DNA of 64,000 nucleotides from Cladocopium goreaui. Taxonomy: Eukaryota; Sar; Dinophyceae; Suessiales; Symbiodiniaceae. The stretch covers positions 87,405-151,404 of the forward strand of contig CAMXCT020003768.1 in NCBI GenBank assembly GCA_947184155.2, written 5' to 3'. Below are positions 1-11,348 of the stretch, in pieces (position 1 is the first letter of the stretch; the number at the start of each line of letters is the position of its first letter). The translations under genes were made by a program, and so were the position numbers. Under the pieces are notes generated by a model that did no database searches, had not been told where the DNA came from, and worked only from the letters and a program-made list of their open reading frames with translations.

Positions 1-102
1 AAGCACTTCTCCAGCTGCCCAAGCTTCGACTCCACGTAGTTCATCTGCGTCTGGAAGTTTCCGTCCAAGGTGCGGAGCCTCAAATACTCCGCATCCAAGG
101 AC
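1..102 (-). CDS. Exon, coiled-coil-like, cut by window edge
   Basis: A GC-rich block whose minus frame opens after an AG|G acceptor (AG at 104/103). The peptide includes LDAEYLRLRTLDGNFQ and YVESKLGQLEKC: charged, leucine-spaced and helical, as in a coiled coil. The window start removes its 3' side. It may belong with the coiled-coil exon at 1236-1307, but that is inference. No family is recognised. Confidence 0.5.
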
Positions 103-184
103 CTCGCGTTTGGCGCGTTTGGCGCGTTTTGCGGGGGAGAGGGATGGATGACAGTGGAAAAGTCAACCAAGGGTCATCAAGGAT

Positions 185-245
185 CAAGGAATTATATTAT
201 ATATGACATATATATATAATTATATGTATATATATATATATGTTT
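185..245. repeat. AT microsatellite
   Basis: Runs of TATATA broken by a few G and C bases. Similar short tracts lie at 1955-2010 and 2198-2232. Nothing else is seen between the neighbouring exons. Confidence 0.8.
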
Positions 246-1235
246 TGAAGATCAAGGAATTCTATCTGAATCAATGTACAGTTTGTGGGCCAGTTTGTGG
301 GCCAGTTTGTGGGTATGAAGGGCGGGAGGAGAGCTGACAGGCCATTCATGGACCATCTACCATGATTTGTTGGTGGTCTCCTGAGTTTTGTTGGTTGTAT
401 ATACTACATAGTACACAATCTCATAGTTTGTTGGCTAATCCGTAGGTAAACCATGAAAATTCCAGAGTTTGTTGGTGTTTCACCAGCCTTTTCATGGCTA
501 GAGCACCCAAAGCTGTCTCAGTCACTAAGCCCAGGGACTGTCGCCAAGCCTTTTCTTCCTTTTGCACCTGCAGGAAGGTCTCCTGAGGAATTCATCTTGG
601 GATTCCGCCACAAATCACAGCGACAACGACGCTGTGATCTCTTCATCATCAGCAAAATAGCTCATCAACATATCATATATCAACATTCTGATGATATCTC
701 CATGTGAACACCATTTGTATCCCAATGGATCACCGATTTAGTAATCTGATATAGCTCTTGGAGGATGGATGACCTATTTAGTTGGATGATCTACTGTTTC
801 TAAACATCGTGATTTTCCATAACTATTGTGAAATTACCTGAAGGCCTACCCCATCGACAAAAATGGGCCGCTGTCCAAGCTACCGGAGGGTACACAACTT
901 GGGGTGCTGGTCCACTTCTTAAGTGGCAAAAAAAACAAAAAAATAGCAAAAACAGGGGTTCTATCCCAAATTATGCTGGTGATTTACCTCGTTATACCAA
1001 ATGTTTGACCATTTATAACCCCAACTCCACCCCCTGGTATCCCATCGTCCTCATGTTTGTTGCTTCAATTTTTATTCATCACCATAAAATCCATTGAAAT
1101 CCCATGAAATTCTCTTAAATTCCCATAAAATCACATTATACCACTAAAGTGTCATTAATTTAATCCGATTCAATCCGTAAAAATATCATAAAATCCCCAT
1201 CTAAACCATCTAAACCTCATGGAAAAATCCATCTC

Positions 1236-1307
1236 CTGCAGCGTTTCTTGCTTCTCCGAAAGCTGATCCAGCTGCTGGTCGTGTTGACTCAAGCGCTGGT
1301 GTAGCTC
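1236..1307 (-). CDS. Exon, coiled-coil-like, 24 codons
   Basis: Acceptor TAG|GAG at 1309/1308. The 72 bases are exactly 24 codons, including ELHQRLSQHDQQLDQL, a glutamine- and leucine-rich helix. It ends CTGCAG followed by GAGATG, so an intron here would need a GA donor. Just upstream (about 1310-1402) the same frame reads NGGKIGYNEMRRMLGF, separated only by a TAG that forms the acceptor. That piece may be another exon behind a very short intron. Confidence 0.5.
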
Positions 1308-2051
1308 CTACCAGCACGGGGTTATGGGGCCGTGTCCGGGATTTGCCGGGAACCCCAGCATCCGGCGCATCTCGTTGTAACCAATTTTTCCGCCGTTGCT
1401 CCAAAAGGCAGAAATTTTAGTCGTTCTTGTACAGAAAAGTCTTTTTTGTAAAAAAAAAAACGCCGTTGTAAAAAATGTCCCTCCATGCGGTCGAGTAATG
1501 TCGCCGTTTGGTCGGGTCATGTCGCCGTTTCGTCGGGCAATGTCGTTGTTGCAAAAACATATATTTGGAATTGTTTGGAAATCTCAAAAAAAACGTTCCG
1601 CAAACAAAAGTCGTTCTTTCGGAAAACCTATTTTTCGAGCAAAAAGCAGAATTTTAGCACCATTTTGAAGATGCAGGTACACATCGGCTTGTGTGATATT
1701 CCATCTGGAAATTGGGATGTGTGCCAGTGTCAGTGTCAGAAGTCCTTCTCGGGCAGAACAATCGGTCTCCTGTCACTTTTCCTGATGAATCTAATCAAGA
1801 AAAATGCTGTTTATCGGATGTGCTTAATTAAGGAACATCCTAAAAATATCTTAGATATCCAAAGAAATCATTCATAATCATTCATAAATCTATCATAATC
1901 CAAAAAAAACCTTCATTGATTCATAAAATAGATTTATAATCTATGGGATGTTCATATCTAATATATGATATATGAATATATATATATATATGATAGATTT
2001 ATAATCTATGATCATTATATCTATCATTCATAAATATAGTAAATGATCCAT

Positions 2052-2157
2052 GGGGAAAGCCACATCTCCAATGGACTTCCCCAGCGAGTCACCGATAAAA
2101 AGAACGATGCTGCCATTGCTGGCTGGCTGGTTGACTTTTTGCTCCCGGTATTCGATT
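2052..2157 (-). CDS. Exon, unknown protein
   Basis: Minus frame IEYREQKVNQPASNGS followed by IVLFIGDSLGKSIGDVAF, open across a GC-rich patch in AT-rich DNA. The hydrophobic strand plus GDSLGKS looks like the core of a folded domain, but I cannot assign one; it is not a clean P-loop. Splice borders are not resolved. Confidence 0.45.
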
Positions 2158-2667
2158 ACCCACGGGTAATTTCACATAGATTTGGAACATGGAACCGTAT
2201 TATATATATATACTATATTATATATATATATGAACTGATAATGATGAATTGCCTATTGAAATGATAAAATTTCCGTATAGCCATATGTCAGTAGGCTATA
2301 CACAAGTTAATGTGCTACACCCAATGCCATAACCTATCCCAGTAACCAATCATAAAGCGGGTTATAAACATCATCCCAAATCGTTGAGGGTACACCCAAT
2401 GCCATAAGCCCCTTATTTTGGGGATTGAACTATCGCATCTATCCTTTCATTCTCGTATAATTTGCCATACTTTCCCAGATGATTAGCTTCATAGTAACAC
2501 CCAATCACATCAAAAAACATTTTGTCACACAAACAAAAGAACGCAAAACTCCAACTTGGAAAAGCAAAAATAATAGATTTGGGTATGGGTCAATACCTAT
2601 AGATACATACATTTAGTGGGTTATTCACATCCATTTTAACCGAGCTATGACTTGGGGTTCGGCCGTC

Positions 2668-2774
2668 CTGCGAGACATCCTCGATGACACGCACCAAGCG
2701 CGCCTGCGCGTCGCTGACGCCCTTCACATCACGGTGTAAGGAAAAGATGCTGCTGCTCACCTCACCGGCACAAC
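2668..2774 (-). CDS. Exon, helical, unknown protein
   Basis: Acceptor CCCAG|GTT (AG at 2776/2775) opens a 107-base frame. It contains AGEVSSSIFSLHRDVKG and AQARLVRVIEDVSQD with strong preference for G or C at third positions. The end at TCGCAG|GACGG implies a GA donor, unless the exon runs a few codons further. No family is recognised. Confidence 0.55.
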
Positions 2775-3055
2775 CTGGGCCCCTGAAAAAAAAAGCGGTG
2801 ACTTTTTAATGAAAACAATGGACATTTTTAATGGAAACGTGGGACCCTGGAAACATTGAACAAAAAAGAAGTGGTGACTTTTTCATGGAAACAATGGAAA
2901 ATGATGGAAAATGGGGATATCACTGGTAACTGTATGTTTTTGATGTGGATATTAGTGCAACTATACTCTGATTTCAGGATGAAACTCAAAAAAAAAATCT
3001 GGTTTCTGGATGGCTTGACATACAACTGACACTTGGAACCAGCCATGAGGGAATT

Positions 3056-3151
3056 CATGGCAAAAACCAACGATTTCGGCGTTGGTTGACGGTCATCCTT
3101 TTGCCGATGAAGTTCAGCCCCAAAGATCGCGATTTTGCAAAACGATGGTCC
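3056..3151 (-). CDS. Possible exon
   Basis: AG|G acceptor at 3153/3152. The minus frame includes GPSFCKIAIFGAELHRQK and stays open to about 3000. The other two minus frames are also largely open, so the frame choice is weak. Confidence 0.3.
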
Positions 3152-3329
3152 CTTGGAATTGGCGGTGCCTCATTTTTCAAACACCAATGGATAAACGGAT
3201 AAACCATGAGTGAGTCAGCTTTGTAGGATCTGAAAATCCAGGATTTAGCCACCTACAAAAAGATATGTAGAGCTTCTATTGGTCAACTAGTGATAAGCCA
3301 TTGGATGTTGGCAATTCTCAAGCCTGATC

Positions 3330-3485
3330 TCATTGAAACCCTGGAAAATTCGGCACCTCACTCTGATCCGAAACCTCTGATCTCAGACCCAGTGGCCGAG
3401 GCCGAATTGATACTGCTTTGAGTAACATCCTGAACGCTCAGGCTCCTTCAGCGACGATCCAAGAGGACGTGCAGAATCGTGCAGA
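3330..3485. other. Coding-like patch, strand unclear
   Basis: GC-richer stretch. The plus frame gives ALSNILNAQAPSATIQEDVQ, preceded in another plus frame by an open segment, as if frameshifted. No clear splice sites. It could be a decayed gene fragment. Confidence 0.25.
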
Positions 3486-3763
3486 ACTCAAAAATGCGGG
3501 TGGGTTTGTAGGTGTCAAATTCATGAAAAACCATCACAACCAGCTGTTTGGAAAAAAAAAATGTGGTAGTCCACCATAGTCAACCATCAAATTTGTGGGT
3601 GAAAAATCATCACTGATTAAAAGTAGCAAGCAACCAGCAAAACAAGGGAAAGTCCAGCTGGAATGGCCAGTCAAGACGGTCACAGTCTGAAAGAGGATGA
3701 AAGAATTGCACGCCAACGAAACATGTTGATGAAGGTTGAATTGTCATGGTCAATCTTGGATAC

Positions 3764-4040
3764 CGGTAGCCACAATCTAAGGTTAAACTCCGGAAATATC
3801 CCCACTGGCAAAACCAAAAACACTACCCTCTAGTAATTTGTTACATAGCTATTGAAAATGGCCATTTAGTTCATTGATTTACCCATTAATAGCATGGTGA
3901 TTTTCCAGTTCGTTATGTGGCTGTTTACCAGAAGGTAAACAACCCATAAACAAGGTTTAAGGTGGTTTAGACAAATTTTTGTCTGGTCACACCCCAATGT
4001 TTTGCTGGAAATAATCCGGTGATCTAAAGGCCGTACCCTC
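3764..4040 (-). CDS. Two exons joined across a family A element
   Basis: The upstream exon ends in the element terminus at TTCTG|GTAAAC (exon end 3929) and the downstream exon starts ACTAG|AGGGTA (3829). Removing 3830-3928 joins CLWVVYLL to RVVFLVLPVGIFPEF, a hydrophobic, membrane-like stretch. The second exon ends CTACCG|GTATCC at 3764. The start of the first exon is not resolved. Confidence 0.4.
3824..3937. mobile_element. Family A inverted-repeat element
   Basis: Left end TACCCTCTAGTAA and right end TTTACCAGAAGGTA are imperfect inverted repeats around the family core (GATTTACCCATTA followed by GGTGATTTTCCA). Confidence 0.75.
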
Positions 4041-4155
4041 CATGGTGAAAAAACAATATCTCCATGTTTCGAAAAATCACATCTGCGTACATCACATTTA
4101 TACAAGACATTGAAAATTTAACTGTACCTTCTACCTACTTATATGTATAAAAGTG

Positions 4156-4261
4156 TTGGTTGGTGTTTTTAATCATGTTGAGAAACATAATTTCGTCAAT
4201 GGGGTTGGGATTATCCCATATATGAAATGGAAAATAATCCAAATGTTTGAAACCACCAACC
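4156..4261. mobile_element. Family B element, divergent copy
   Basis: Ends TGGTTGGTG and CACCAACCA. The interior (ATATGAAATGGAAAATAA) matches the copy at 39819-39921. Followed directly by an AT microsatellite (4261-4310). Confidence 0.6.
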
Positions 4262-4618
4262 ATATATATATATGTATATATGTATATATATATATGTGTA
4301 TATGTATAACATGTATACACATCAAACAGGACCACCCTAAAAATTGACTTTCCCCACAACCACTCCTTCCCCTAAACCCTGGACCATAACCTCAACGCAA
4401 CCTCAACACGCCGTGGACCTTTCATGGATCATCCATGTTCATCCATGGATCATCCCCCCATGGATCCTTCAGTGATAGTCCCAAAAAAACAACGCCCGAA
4501 ATCACAACCATCAACAAAAATAGTCCTGAAATGCTAGAGTTGACCTTTATGGATTTTTCACAGGAAACCCATGGGATTTGGTGCAAAAATCGTCTGGGTT
4601 TCTGGTTAAGCCAATGAG

Positions 4619-4854
4619 ATTATGCACTGAGAATTGTATTCCCATTGCGTGCGTATGGGTCAAAATTAGATACCCCTAATATAGGATGGTTTTCATACAT
4701 GTTACCCTCTGGTAATTTGTTACATAGCGAACTGGAAAGATCCACCATGCTATTAATGGGAAAATCCACTATTTCTATGGCCATTTTCAATAGCAAACCG
4801 TTAAATTACCAGAGGGTAATACTATAAAGGAGCAGAATCTGCGGCTCTTTGGGC
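4619..4854 (-). CDS. Two exons joined across a family A element
   Basis: AG|GCCC acceptor at 4856/4855. The first exon runs to 4810 and ends CCCTCTG|GTAATT inside the element; the second starts CAG|AGGGTA at 4708. The joined frame reads FIVLPSEGNMYENHP and is open for about 44 codons before TAA. The plus strand is also open here (about 40 codons), so strand and coding status are not proven. Confidence 0.35.
4703..4818. mobile_element. Family A inverted-repeat element
   Basis: Starts TACCCTCTGGTAATTTG and ends AAATTACCAGAGGGTA, with GCGAACTGGAAAGATCC inside. It belongs to the subtype also seen at 15461-15579. Confidence 0.9.
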
Positions 4855-5144
4855 CTTAGACGATACTGAGCCATCCCATTCCTCAACCAGGACTGGCGGT
4901 TATGTTTACATCATTCCAGTCATTAAATCACCATAGTACAGCCAATTTCATAAACCTCTAATTTTTGGGGAATGGTTGATTGTAGTTATCCCATAATTAT
5001 CCATGATTATCCCGCGATTTTCCGGAAAATCACTTCATATTCTCCAATTAATTCATCTCCTACAATAGCTCATAATATCTCATGCTATCTCATTATTGTT
5101 GGGTTTACCACATTAACCAACCATTGTTTCTTGGGTTAAAACGC

Positions 5145-5255
5145 CTATCCCGTCCTCGACGCTGGCCGCAGCGCTACCGGGCCCTCCCGCGTTTCGGGGC
5201 GGCCCCGGTCGCGTGGGTCGCGCAAGTCAGCCATGGGGCGGCCAGCCCAGCCCAG
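5145..5255 (-). CDS. GC-rich exon-like island
   Basis: The most GC-rich stretch in this part of the window. One minus frame gives MADLRDPRDRGRPETREG. Another needs an acceptor inside the island (CCCGGTAG|CGC). Low-complexity Arg/Pro/Gly composition makes the frame choice uncertain. Confidence 0.3.
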   Translation of the reverse strand: MGWAGRPMADLRDPRDRGRPETREGPVALRPASRTG

Positions 5256-5950
5256 GGGATAGAGAAATATCTAGATATAACTAGTCATATAAGATGGATA
5301 ATATTAGATATTTCTATGGATGACTATATTCCATATAGATTACACACACATGTATATATATATATAAGAAATATCTATGGATGAGAAACTATATTCTAGA
5401 TGGAAAACTAGTCATATTAACTAGTCGTATTCTAAGTGATATGACTATATCCATGGATATTAGATATTTCTATGTTTCATATATTTTCCATGGATCTTCG
5501 GCCATGATTTACTTAGATGGGAAACTTCATGGCTAAGTCATATATACATAGAGAATCATAGAGATATACAGGATGTAGCTATATATAGTTTATAGAAATA
5601 GATATAGAATTTCCAAGATAGGATATGGAAATATCCCTACATATATCCTGTGGGCCACGGTCGTTTGTGTACCTACACTGTTTTATGGTTCAGATTCATC
5701 AAGCGTGATCTAGCTGGTTACATGGAGTTCAACAAAACTGTTGGGACTGCACTTCGCGTTGGAAACTGGGAACTCATATGCTTCACACGACTTCCCTACA
5801 TATCCTTTGGGCTTAACAAAAACTGAAATAGAATATAGTGTGATAAAATCCCCAAAATAAACCATCCCCAAAATCACCATAAATGGGTTGTATGAACCAT
5901 CCCCAAATGGTTTTTCTTTATGGGTACCACGTGATGCTGTTTAAGATTTC

Positions 5951-6180
5951 GTCACGTCGAAACGATGAATTTTTCCAAGGTGAGTCGGTGAGTATTGGTA
6001 ACTATGAAACACTGCCAATAATCGGAATATATACCCTCTGGTAAACTAACATAGCTATTGAAAATGGTCATTTATAGTGAGTTTTCCCATTAAAATGGTG
6101 ATTGTCCATAGTTATGTTAGTTTACCAGAGTGTAAACCATCTACCATCTGGTGCCGGATTTCTTCCATCCACAAAATAAT
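5951..6180 (-). CDS. Two exons joined across a family A element
   Basis: The first exon ends CACTCTG|GTAAAC at 6126; the second starts CAG|AGGGTA at 6037. Removal joins WMEEIRHQMVDGLHS to EGIYSDYWQCFIVTN, open for about 45 codons to a TGA. A competing frame of the upstream part (YFVDGRNPAPDG) would hit a stop at the junction. Confidence 0.35.
6032..6134. mobile_element. Family A inverted-repeat element
   Basis: TACCCTCTGGTAAACTAACA at the left and its inverse with one change (GAGTGTA) at the right. The core reads TTCCCATTAAAATGGTGATT. Confidence 0.9.
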
Positions 6181-6639
6181 ATATTTTTATATAGTTTCTG
6201 CATGGTTTTTGTTGACTTAGGTTGATCTTGCGGCACAGTTGTCATTTGATTTGCACAAATCTGGTGCGGCGCGAGCATGAAGGTGGTGGTTCAAAGTCCA
6301 TTCGGTTTCCTTGACTACACAAAGTATGACCAACAGGAGTCAACAAATGAGGTTGTCACAAAATCTACTAGGAAAGAACATACCTTTCACTTCTTGTTTC
6401 CTTCAACAAACATCACCCTCTTGGGATACACACTGAGCACAACTGGTTGGAGGTCCTCCCAGGGGGCCAGCAGCAAATTGGTTCTGAATCTGGACGCACA
6501 ACTACATTTACAAATGTGTGCGCTTATACAAATACCAAATCAGTATATTGTATGTATATATATATATACACATATATATCGTACACATTTTCCCTTTTCA
6601 AAACCAATGCAGGTATCTGTCTAGACTCTAGACAAAACT

Positions 6640-6778
6640 ATATTACATATATATATATAATTATATATATTAGAGTGGTAGATTAATCTCATCATATATC
6701 ATATATCATATATCATATATCATATATCACTGTATATATATATATACATATACAGTACATATATATATATATATCTAC
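6640..6778. repeat. AT microsatellite with CATATAT runs
   Basis: ATATAT tracts flank five or six tandem CATATAT heptamers. No gene signal. Confidence 0.85.
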
Positions 6779-6814
6779 ATGTGTGGCAAGTGCTTGGGAC
6801 CTCTTTATCCTTAC

Positions 6815-6884
6815 CGCTGGTAGCCAGCTGTCCGGGTCTCGGCGTGTCTCGATGTCGCGGCCCGGCGGAAGAACCACATGAAAT
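6815..6884 (-). CDS. Exon, unknown protein
   Basis: The donor is excellent: CCAGCG|GTAAGG. Upstream the minus frame reads LPPGRDIETRRDPDSWLPA with G or C at most third positions. The acceptor side is not resolved. Confidence 0.45.
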
Positions 6885-7139
6885 GCTCCAAAGTAGAATT
6901 TTTTGTTAAAAAAAAATGCCAAAGCGCAGTGTTTACTGGATAATCACTATAATCATCTATAATTAGATGGATTCATCTATAATCATCTATAATCATCTAT
7001 AGTCATCTATCCTCTACTCAAGACCTGTGGGTTAATGGCTTTAATGGGTCTAGATTTTTTTGGACCCATTGCCATTTGTTCAAGGACCCAAAAAAGCAGA
7101 GGTTTCAACCACATCGACCGTTGGACACGGGCATAAATC

Positions 7140-7215
7140 ACTGCGGGGTGAGACGACGGTGCCTTTCAAAGGACTCAAGTTCTATCGCACAATCGTGGCG
7201 TCTCCGCAAAAAAAA
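7140..7215. other. Coding-like patch, strand unclear
   Basis: Plus frame GETTVPFKGLKFYRTIVASP is plausible. The minus strand offers NLSPLKGTVVSP between AG acceptors. No decisive splice signals. Confidence 0.25.
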
Positions 7216-7682
7216 GGTGTTTTTCCCTCCTGAAATGGATCACTTCCTAATATATGTCTATACACTTCCAGATGTGTCCTGCTTTTCCAAAATGATCTAC
7301 AAACAGACGATAAAAACCCTGTTCAAAAGCGATTACACTTCAGTTGTTCACAGTTTCTCAAGTTCTATCCGCAGCTAACAAATCGCTCACCGCATCATGA
7401 CCAGGCGTTGCCATCGCTGCCATAAGGTGTGTGTTGGAAGGTTCAATATATAGTATAGTACATATAGAGTATAGTATCTTATAATATCATATACATAAAT
7501 ATGTACACACATACATGTACGTATGTGTATATATATATATATGTATATATATATATCTATCGAGATACATACAGAAACATATGCAAAGAATTGCAAAATA
7601 TGTACATGGATCGGACCAAGAAACAAACGAAATTAGGATTTAGCCATGGGAGTGTGGTTGGGGGCATTCAATATCGTTCTTG

Positions 7683-8042
7683 GTCATTGTGTTGGGTAAA
7701 AAAGGGGGCTGGGGCGGCCCGGGGCTACTCTCTGGTAATTTGTTATATAGCTAGTGACCATGGCCATTTAGTTCGTTGATTTATGCCTATTAAAGATGGT
7801 GATTTTCCATCGCTATGTTAGTTTACCAGAGGGTACCTCAAATTCCGAGAAACTCCCAGATGTAATCTTACGTTACCCAAAGACTTTGTTTGAACCCCAC
7901 GATGTTTAATTTGGGAGGTAGCAATTTCAACAGCAATTGAAACCAGCCCCGGGGAGAAAGTTTGAAAGACATCCAGGGTCTGACATTCATGTGATGGGAA
8001 TTCATGTGATGGAAAAATCAACATGATTTTGCACAGTTTCAA
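7683..8042 (-). CDS. Long open frame continued across a family A element
   Basis: A 72-codon minus frame (contains QTLDVFQTFSPGLVSIAVEI) ends at CCCTCTG|GTAAAC (7827). After removal of the element it continues in frame as LRVAPGRPSPLFYPTQ in GC-rich DNA from 7731. A second frame is also open across the junction (VPSESSPGPPQPP). No ATG at the far end; it may start in another exon. Confidence 0.4.
7726..7835. mobile_element. Family A inverted-repeat element
   Basis: Left end TACTCTCTGGTAATTTG, right end GTTTACCAGAGGGTA, with GTGATTTTCCATCG near the right end. Confidence 0.85.
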
Positions 8043-8080
8043 ATAACCAAGGCACGGTTCCCAAGATATTGCATGTATGT

Positions 8081-8510
8081 ATATACTTATATTATATATA
8101 TATATATATTATATATATATTATCATATATTATATTATATATTATATTTTATATATTACATATGTTATATTATATATTATATATTATATATTATATATCA
8201 TATATCAAATATCATATATCATATATGATATATTATATATTATATATTATATATATTATATATATATTATATATTATATAATATTATATAATATCATATA
8301 TTATATAATCTATATTCTATATAATATAATATTACCATTATATATTATATGTTATATATTGTATATTATATATTATATTTTATATATTATATATTATATA
8401 TTATATATTATTGATTATTATTATATATTATATAATATTATACATTATATAATATTATATATTATAAATATTATATATTATATACAGTATTATATTATAA
8501 ATATGTTCCA
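8081..8510. repeat. 430-bp AT simple repeat
   Basis: Almost pure A and T built from TATATTATA units. Long Tyr/Ile open frames here are artefacts of composition. Confidence 0.95.
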
Positions 8511-8616
8511 CACAATCCATGTACGGTCTATGTATCATTACCTACTGTACATGTTCTGGAAAGCCTGCATTAAAATCAACGGAAAAAGAACCAGAACTGC
8601 CATGATTTTGCTATAA

Positions 8617-8741
8617 TGTGGGTACAACAATAACAAACCACCCATTTGGGAATAATAAATCATCCCCCAGTCATCACCATTTTTTGGTTGGTGGTTTTTC
8701 AACCATTCCCAAATGGGTGGTTTATTGTTGTTTTACCCACA
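8617..8741. mobile_element. Family D inverted-repeat element
   Basis: TGTGGGTACAACAATAACAA at the left mirrors TTATTGTTGTTTTACCCACA at the right; both arms continue through CCACCCATTTGGGAA, giving arms of about 35 bp. Related copies lie at 15241-15324 and 32353-32476. Confidence 0.85.
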
Positions 8742-8779
8742 CTCAAAACTATCCTCTACCCGGTCATGACGGGATTTAC

Positions 8780-8889
8780 GGAGATTGAATCTTTGCTGCG
8801 ACCGGCGGTTGGCAAAAACAAAAAACATCGGCGGCTCACGGTAGCTCAACGATGCCTTCCTCAACACAAGCGGTTTCTGTGCGATATTC
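8780..8889 (-). CDS. Exon, unknown protein
   Basis: Acceptor AAAG|GAATATC (AG at 8891/8890) and donor CTCC|GTAAAT enclose 110 bases. The frame reads AQKPLVLRKASLSYREPP then MFFVFANRRSQQRFNL. The frame is also open upstream of the acceptor (DNLEIEDAQR), so the exon could be longer. Confidence 0.55.
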
Positions 8890-9269
8890 CTTTGTGCATC
8901 TTCAATTTCGAGATTGTCAGTGAAAAATCATCAGTGAATTTCCATGTTTTTGTTTGTGAAATTCCAATTCGGGCTGCTTTGATTCTTCCTGTGGTCATAT
9001 CCCCCATGTTCCTTGGGTCAATGTCTGAGAGTTTCAGATTCAGGTCCCTCCTCCAATAGATGGCTTGGTTCTATTGGATTCTTTTTCAGGAAGCCCATGG
9101 TGGTTTACGACAATCAATAAATCCTGAGGGGGCTCAAAAAAAGAAAAAGTCCGATTCAAAGAAAATTCCGTAGAAAACCCATGGGGTCTCTAGAAAACCA
9201 ACATATCGATGTGGGTCAAACGATTATTCACCCTAACATGGGACGCTCAAACTTGTTTTTTTTAACTGA

Positions 9270-9368
9270 TTATAAATGAGACAAATAAGGCTATATAGCA
9301 GGATAATTCCCCTTACTAACCATCATTCCAGTGAGGGAGAACAGTGAGGTCGTTATAGTTTACCCAGA
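9270..9368. mobile_element. Family C element, left end decayed
   Basis: Shares CCCCTTACTAACCATCATTC and GAGAACAGTGAGGTCGTTAT with full copies and ends TTTACCCAGA. The left terminus is not recognisable. Confidence 0.6.
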
Positions 9369-9622
9369 CAAAATGATTTTGAAGCATGAAGCGAAACGAT
9401 CCGAAAAGAATGTTTTTGGCTTGACGGAGAATTGGCTGTGGATTCAGCCATATTCATTCAACCCATCAAATTGGAAGTTTCAACGAGATTTGTTAACGGA
9501 AAAGTGGATATTGGGTAACAGCCAATCTCTCGAAACACAGTTACCATCCCCCATTTTTTTGCGCCCTGAGAATTCACCATTTGGTTGATCGCAAAGCCAA
9601 GCCAACCCAACCCATCCGATAC

Positions 9623-9678
9623 CAAGGCGCCGTGTTCAGAGCATTGTTTTTGATGTTTGCTCCAGCAACCATCCTCGG
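9623..9678 (-). CDS. Exon, unknown protein
   Basis: Pyrimidine-rich acceptor TTTCCGCAG|CC (AG at 9680/9679) and donor GCCTTG|GTATCG. One frame reads EDGCWSKHQKQCSEHGAL, another MVAGANIKNNALNTAPW. The splice sites are better evidence than the frame. Confidence 0.45.
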
Positions 9679-9910
9679 CTGCGGAAACAAGAAACGCGTG
9701 TTGCAAGAGAATGCCACAAAAAAAACATAAATTAGGTGCAAAAGTGATCCGATAATTCTCTGGGTGATGAGGATGGATGCTAGAAACAAGAGTGTGGTTT
9801 GTTACTTATGTATGTGTATTATATATATATATATATCATATGTAATTATATATATACACAGAGAATATAAACCCCACTATAGGTTACAAATGTATAAATA
9901 TATATATATA

Positions 9911-10023
9911 TGGGTAAATTATAACAATTCACTAACCTGAAATAAGGCCATTTGGGGATGATTTCCCTTACTAACCATGATTCCAGGGTTCGGGAGAACA
10001 GTGAGGTCGTTATAATTTACCCA
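9911..10023. mobile_element. Family C inverted-repeat element
   Basis: TGGGTAAATTATAA at the left and TTATAATTTACCCA at the right. The interior carries GGGTTCGGGAGAACAGTGAG. Placed between AT microsatellites (9895-9910 and 10025-10062). Confidence 0.85.
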
Positions 10024-10076
10024 GATATATATATATATATTATATTATATATATATTATATGCTCAGAAAATTGAG

Positions 10077-10135
10077 GCGATAGCTGGGGTTATGGAGATC
10101 GCCAGCGACTGTCGTGAGAAAACCCGGTGCTCAAG
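10077..10135 (+). CDS. Possible plus-strand exon
   Basis: Bounded by AG|GCGATA and TCAAG|GTGACT on the plus strand, with frame GVMEIASDCREKTRCS. It would run against the prevailing direction; a minus frame (RVFSRQSLAISITPAIAS) is also open. Confidence 0.3.
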
Positions 10136-10450
10136 GTGACTGGATGGCAGTGCAGATCCAGTGAACTAAGTAGGTATATAATAACCATAGTCAGTTGGGG
10201 CTATATCCCAACAAACACGGGAGATATACGATTCCCATAGTTTTACCCATTAATCTGGGTAAATTATAAGTAGCTATGTAACATTAAGCATGGTCAGTTG
10301 GGATATTCCATAGCAAACATAATTCTTTATAGAATGTTATTTCATAGTGATATACCCCCATGTTTGCTGGGACTATACCCCATTCTTCCATATCCCACAG
10401 TTTTTCCGCCATAACCATCATAACCCCTGGCCTCCACCCCTGGCCGTAGC

Positions 10451-10549
10451 CTTCCGACCCATTTTTTCAAGGCGCTCTCGTAGCTGCCGACCACCTTTCC
10501 AGTCGCTGCCAGCCTTCTTGATGATCGTCACCAATGGTGCCACATTCAA
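10451..10549 (-). CDS. Exon, basic helical protein
   Basis: Acceptor ACCAG|TTG (AG at 10551/10550) and GC donor GGAAG|GCTACG enclose exactly 33 codons: NVAPLVTIIKKAGSDWKG then GRQLRERLEKMGRK. Strong amphipathic, Lys/Arg-rich helix. No family is recognised. Confidence 0.55.
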
Positions 10550-11029
10550 CTGGTATTGATAGTCTCCACCTCAAGGAAACCATGGGAAAATCATGCGATA
10601 AACTCATGGAAAAATCATGGAACATATGGGAAATCATGGGAACATATGGGGAAAATCATAGGAAATACATAGGATACTATAGGAAATCCCATGAAAAATG
10701 GAGGGACTTTAGCTGGGACAACTACAATTTTTTATGCTTTAACAGTACTTTTAATGGGAAATCAGATGAAAAATATGGGAAAAGATAGGAAATCCGCATG
10801 AGAAATGGTGGTTCAAAGCTGAAAAACTATGGGAAAATCATGGAAAATCATAGCAAATCCCCATGAAACATGGAGGTACATATTAGTTGGTAAAACCATA
10901 TGAAAATATAGGAAAATGGTATCATCAAACATCGCCAGTTCCGGAAATCCAGAAAAAAAAATCTGTGGCTTTGAATGGGGAGATCATCAAATTGATGTAC
11001 CCCCATTTCCAAATGTGTTCAATGGATTA

Positions 11030-11156
11030 CTGGTTGGTGGTTGAGCCACCTACCCCTCTGAAAAATATGAGTTAGTGAACGTCAGTTGGGATGATGACAT
11101 TCCCAATATGATGGGAAAGTCATAAAATTTCCATGGTTCCAGTCACCACCAACCAG
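11030..11156. mobile_element. Family B inverted-repeat element
   Basis: CTGGTTGGTGG at the left, CACCAACCAG at the right. The interior has CTGAAAAATATGAGTTAG and CAGTTGGGATGATG. Confidence 0.9.
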
Positions 11157-11225
11157 ATGTAGTATGTCCAACAGATTTTCCCATGGATCCGTATTTCCAA
11201 TGGGAAAAATCCCATGGAAAAGAAC

Positions 11226-11295
11226 CTTGGGCGGCATAGCCACGTTGACAAAAACACAGGAGGAAGGCCCCGTTGGGCCCGAACGATCTGTCAAG
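11226..11295 (-). CDS. Exon, possible short sheet repeat
   Basis: CCCAG|CTTGAC acceptor (11297/11296) and CCCAAG|GTTCTT donor enclose 70 bases reading LDRSFGPNGAFLLCF then CQRGYAAQ. The pattern FGPNGAF resembles short beta-sheet repeats from memory, but one unit is too little to assign. A plus frame (TLTKTQEEGPVGPERS) is also open. Confidence 0.5.
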
Positions 11296-11348
11296 CTGGG
11301 ATCGTCTCAAATCGATCCAAATAGGCTTGAAGAAGATTCAAATTGCTT

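Noticed and set aside
8077-8616. 179-codon Tyr/Ile open frame
   Set aside because: It is the translation of an AT simple repeat; composition alone keeps it open.
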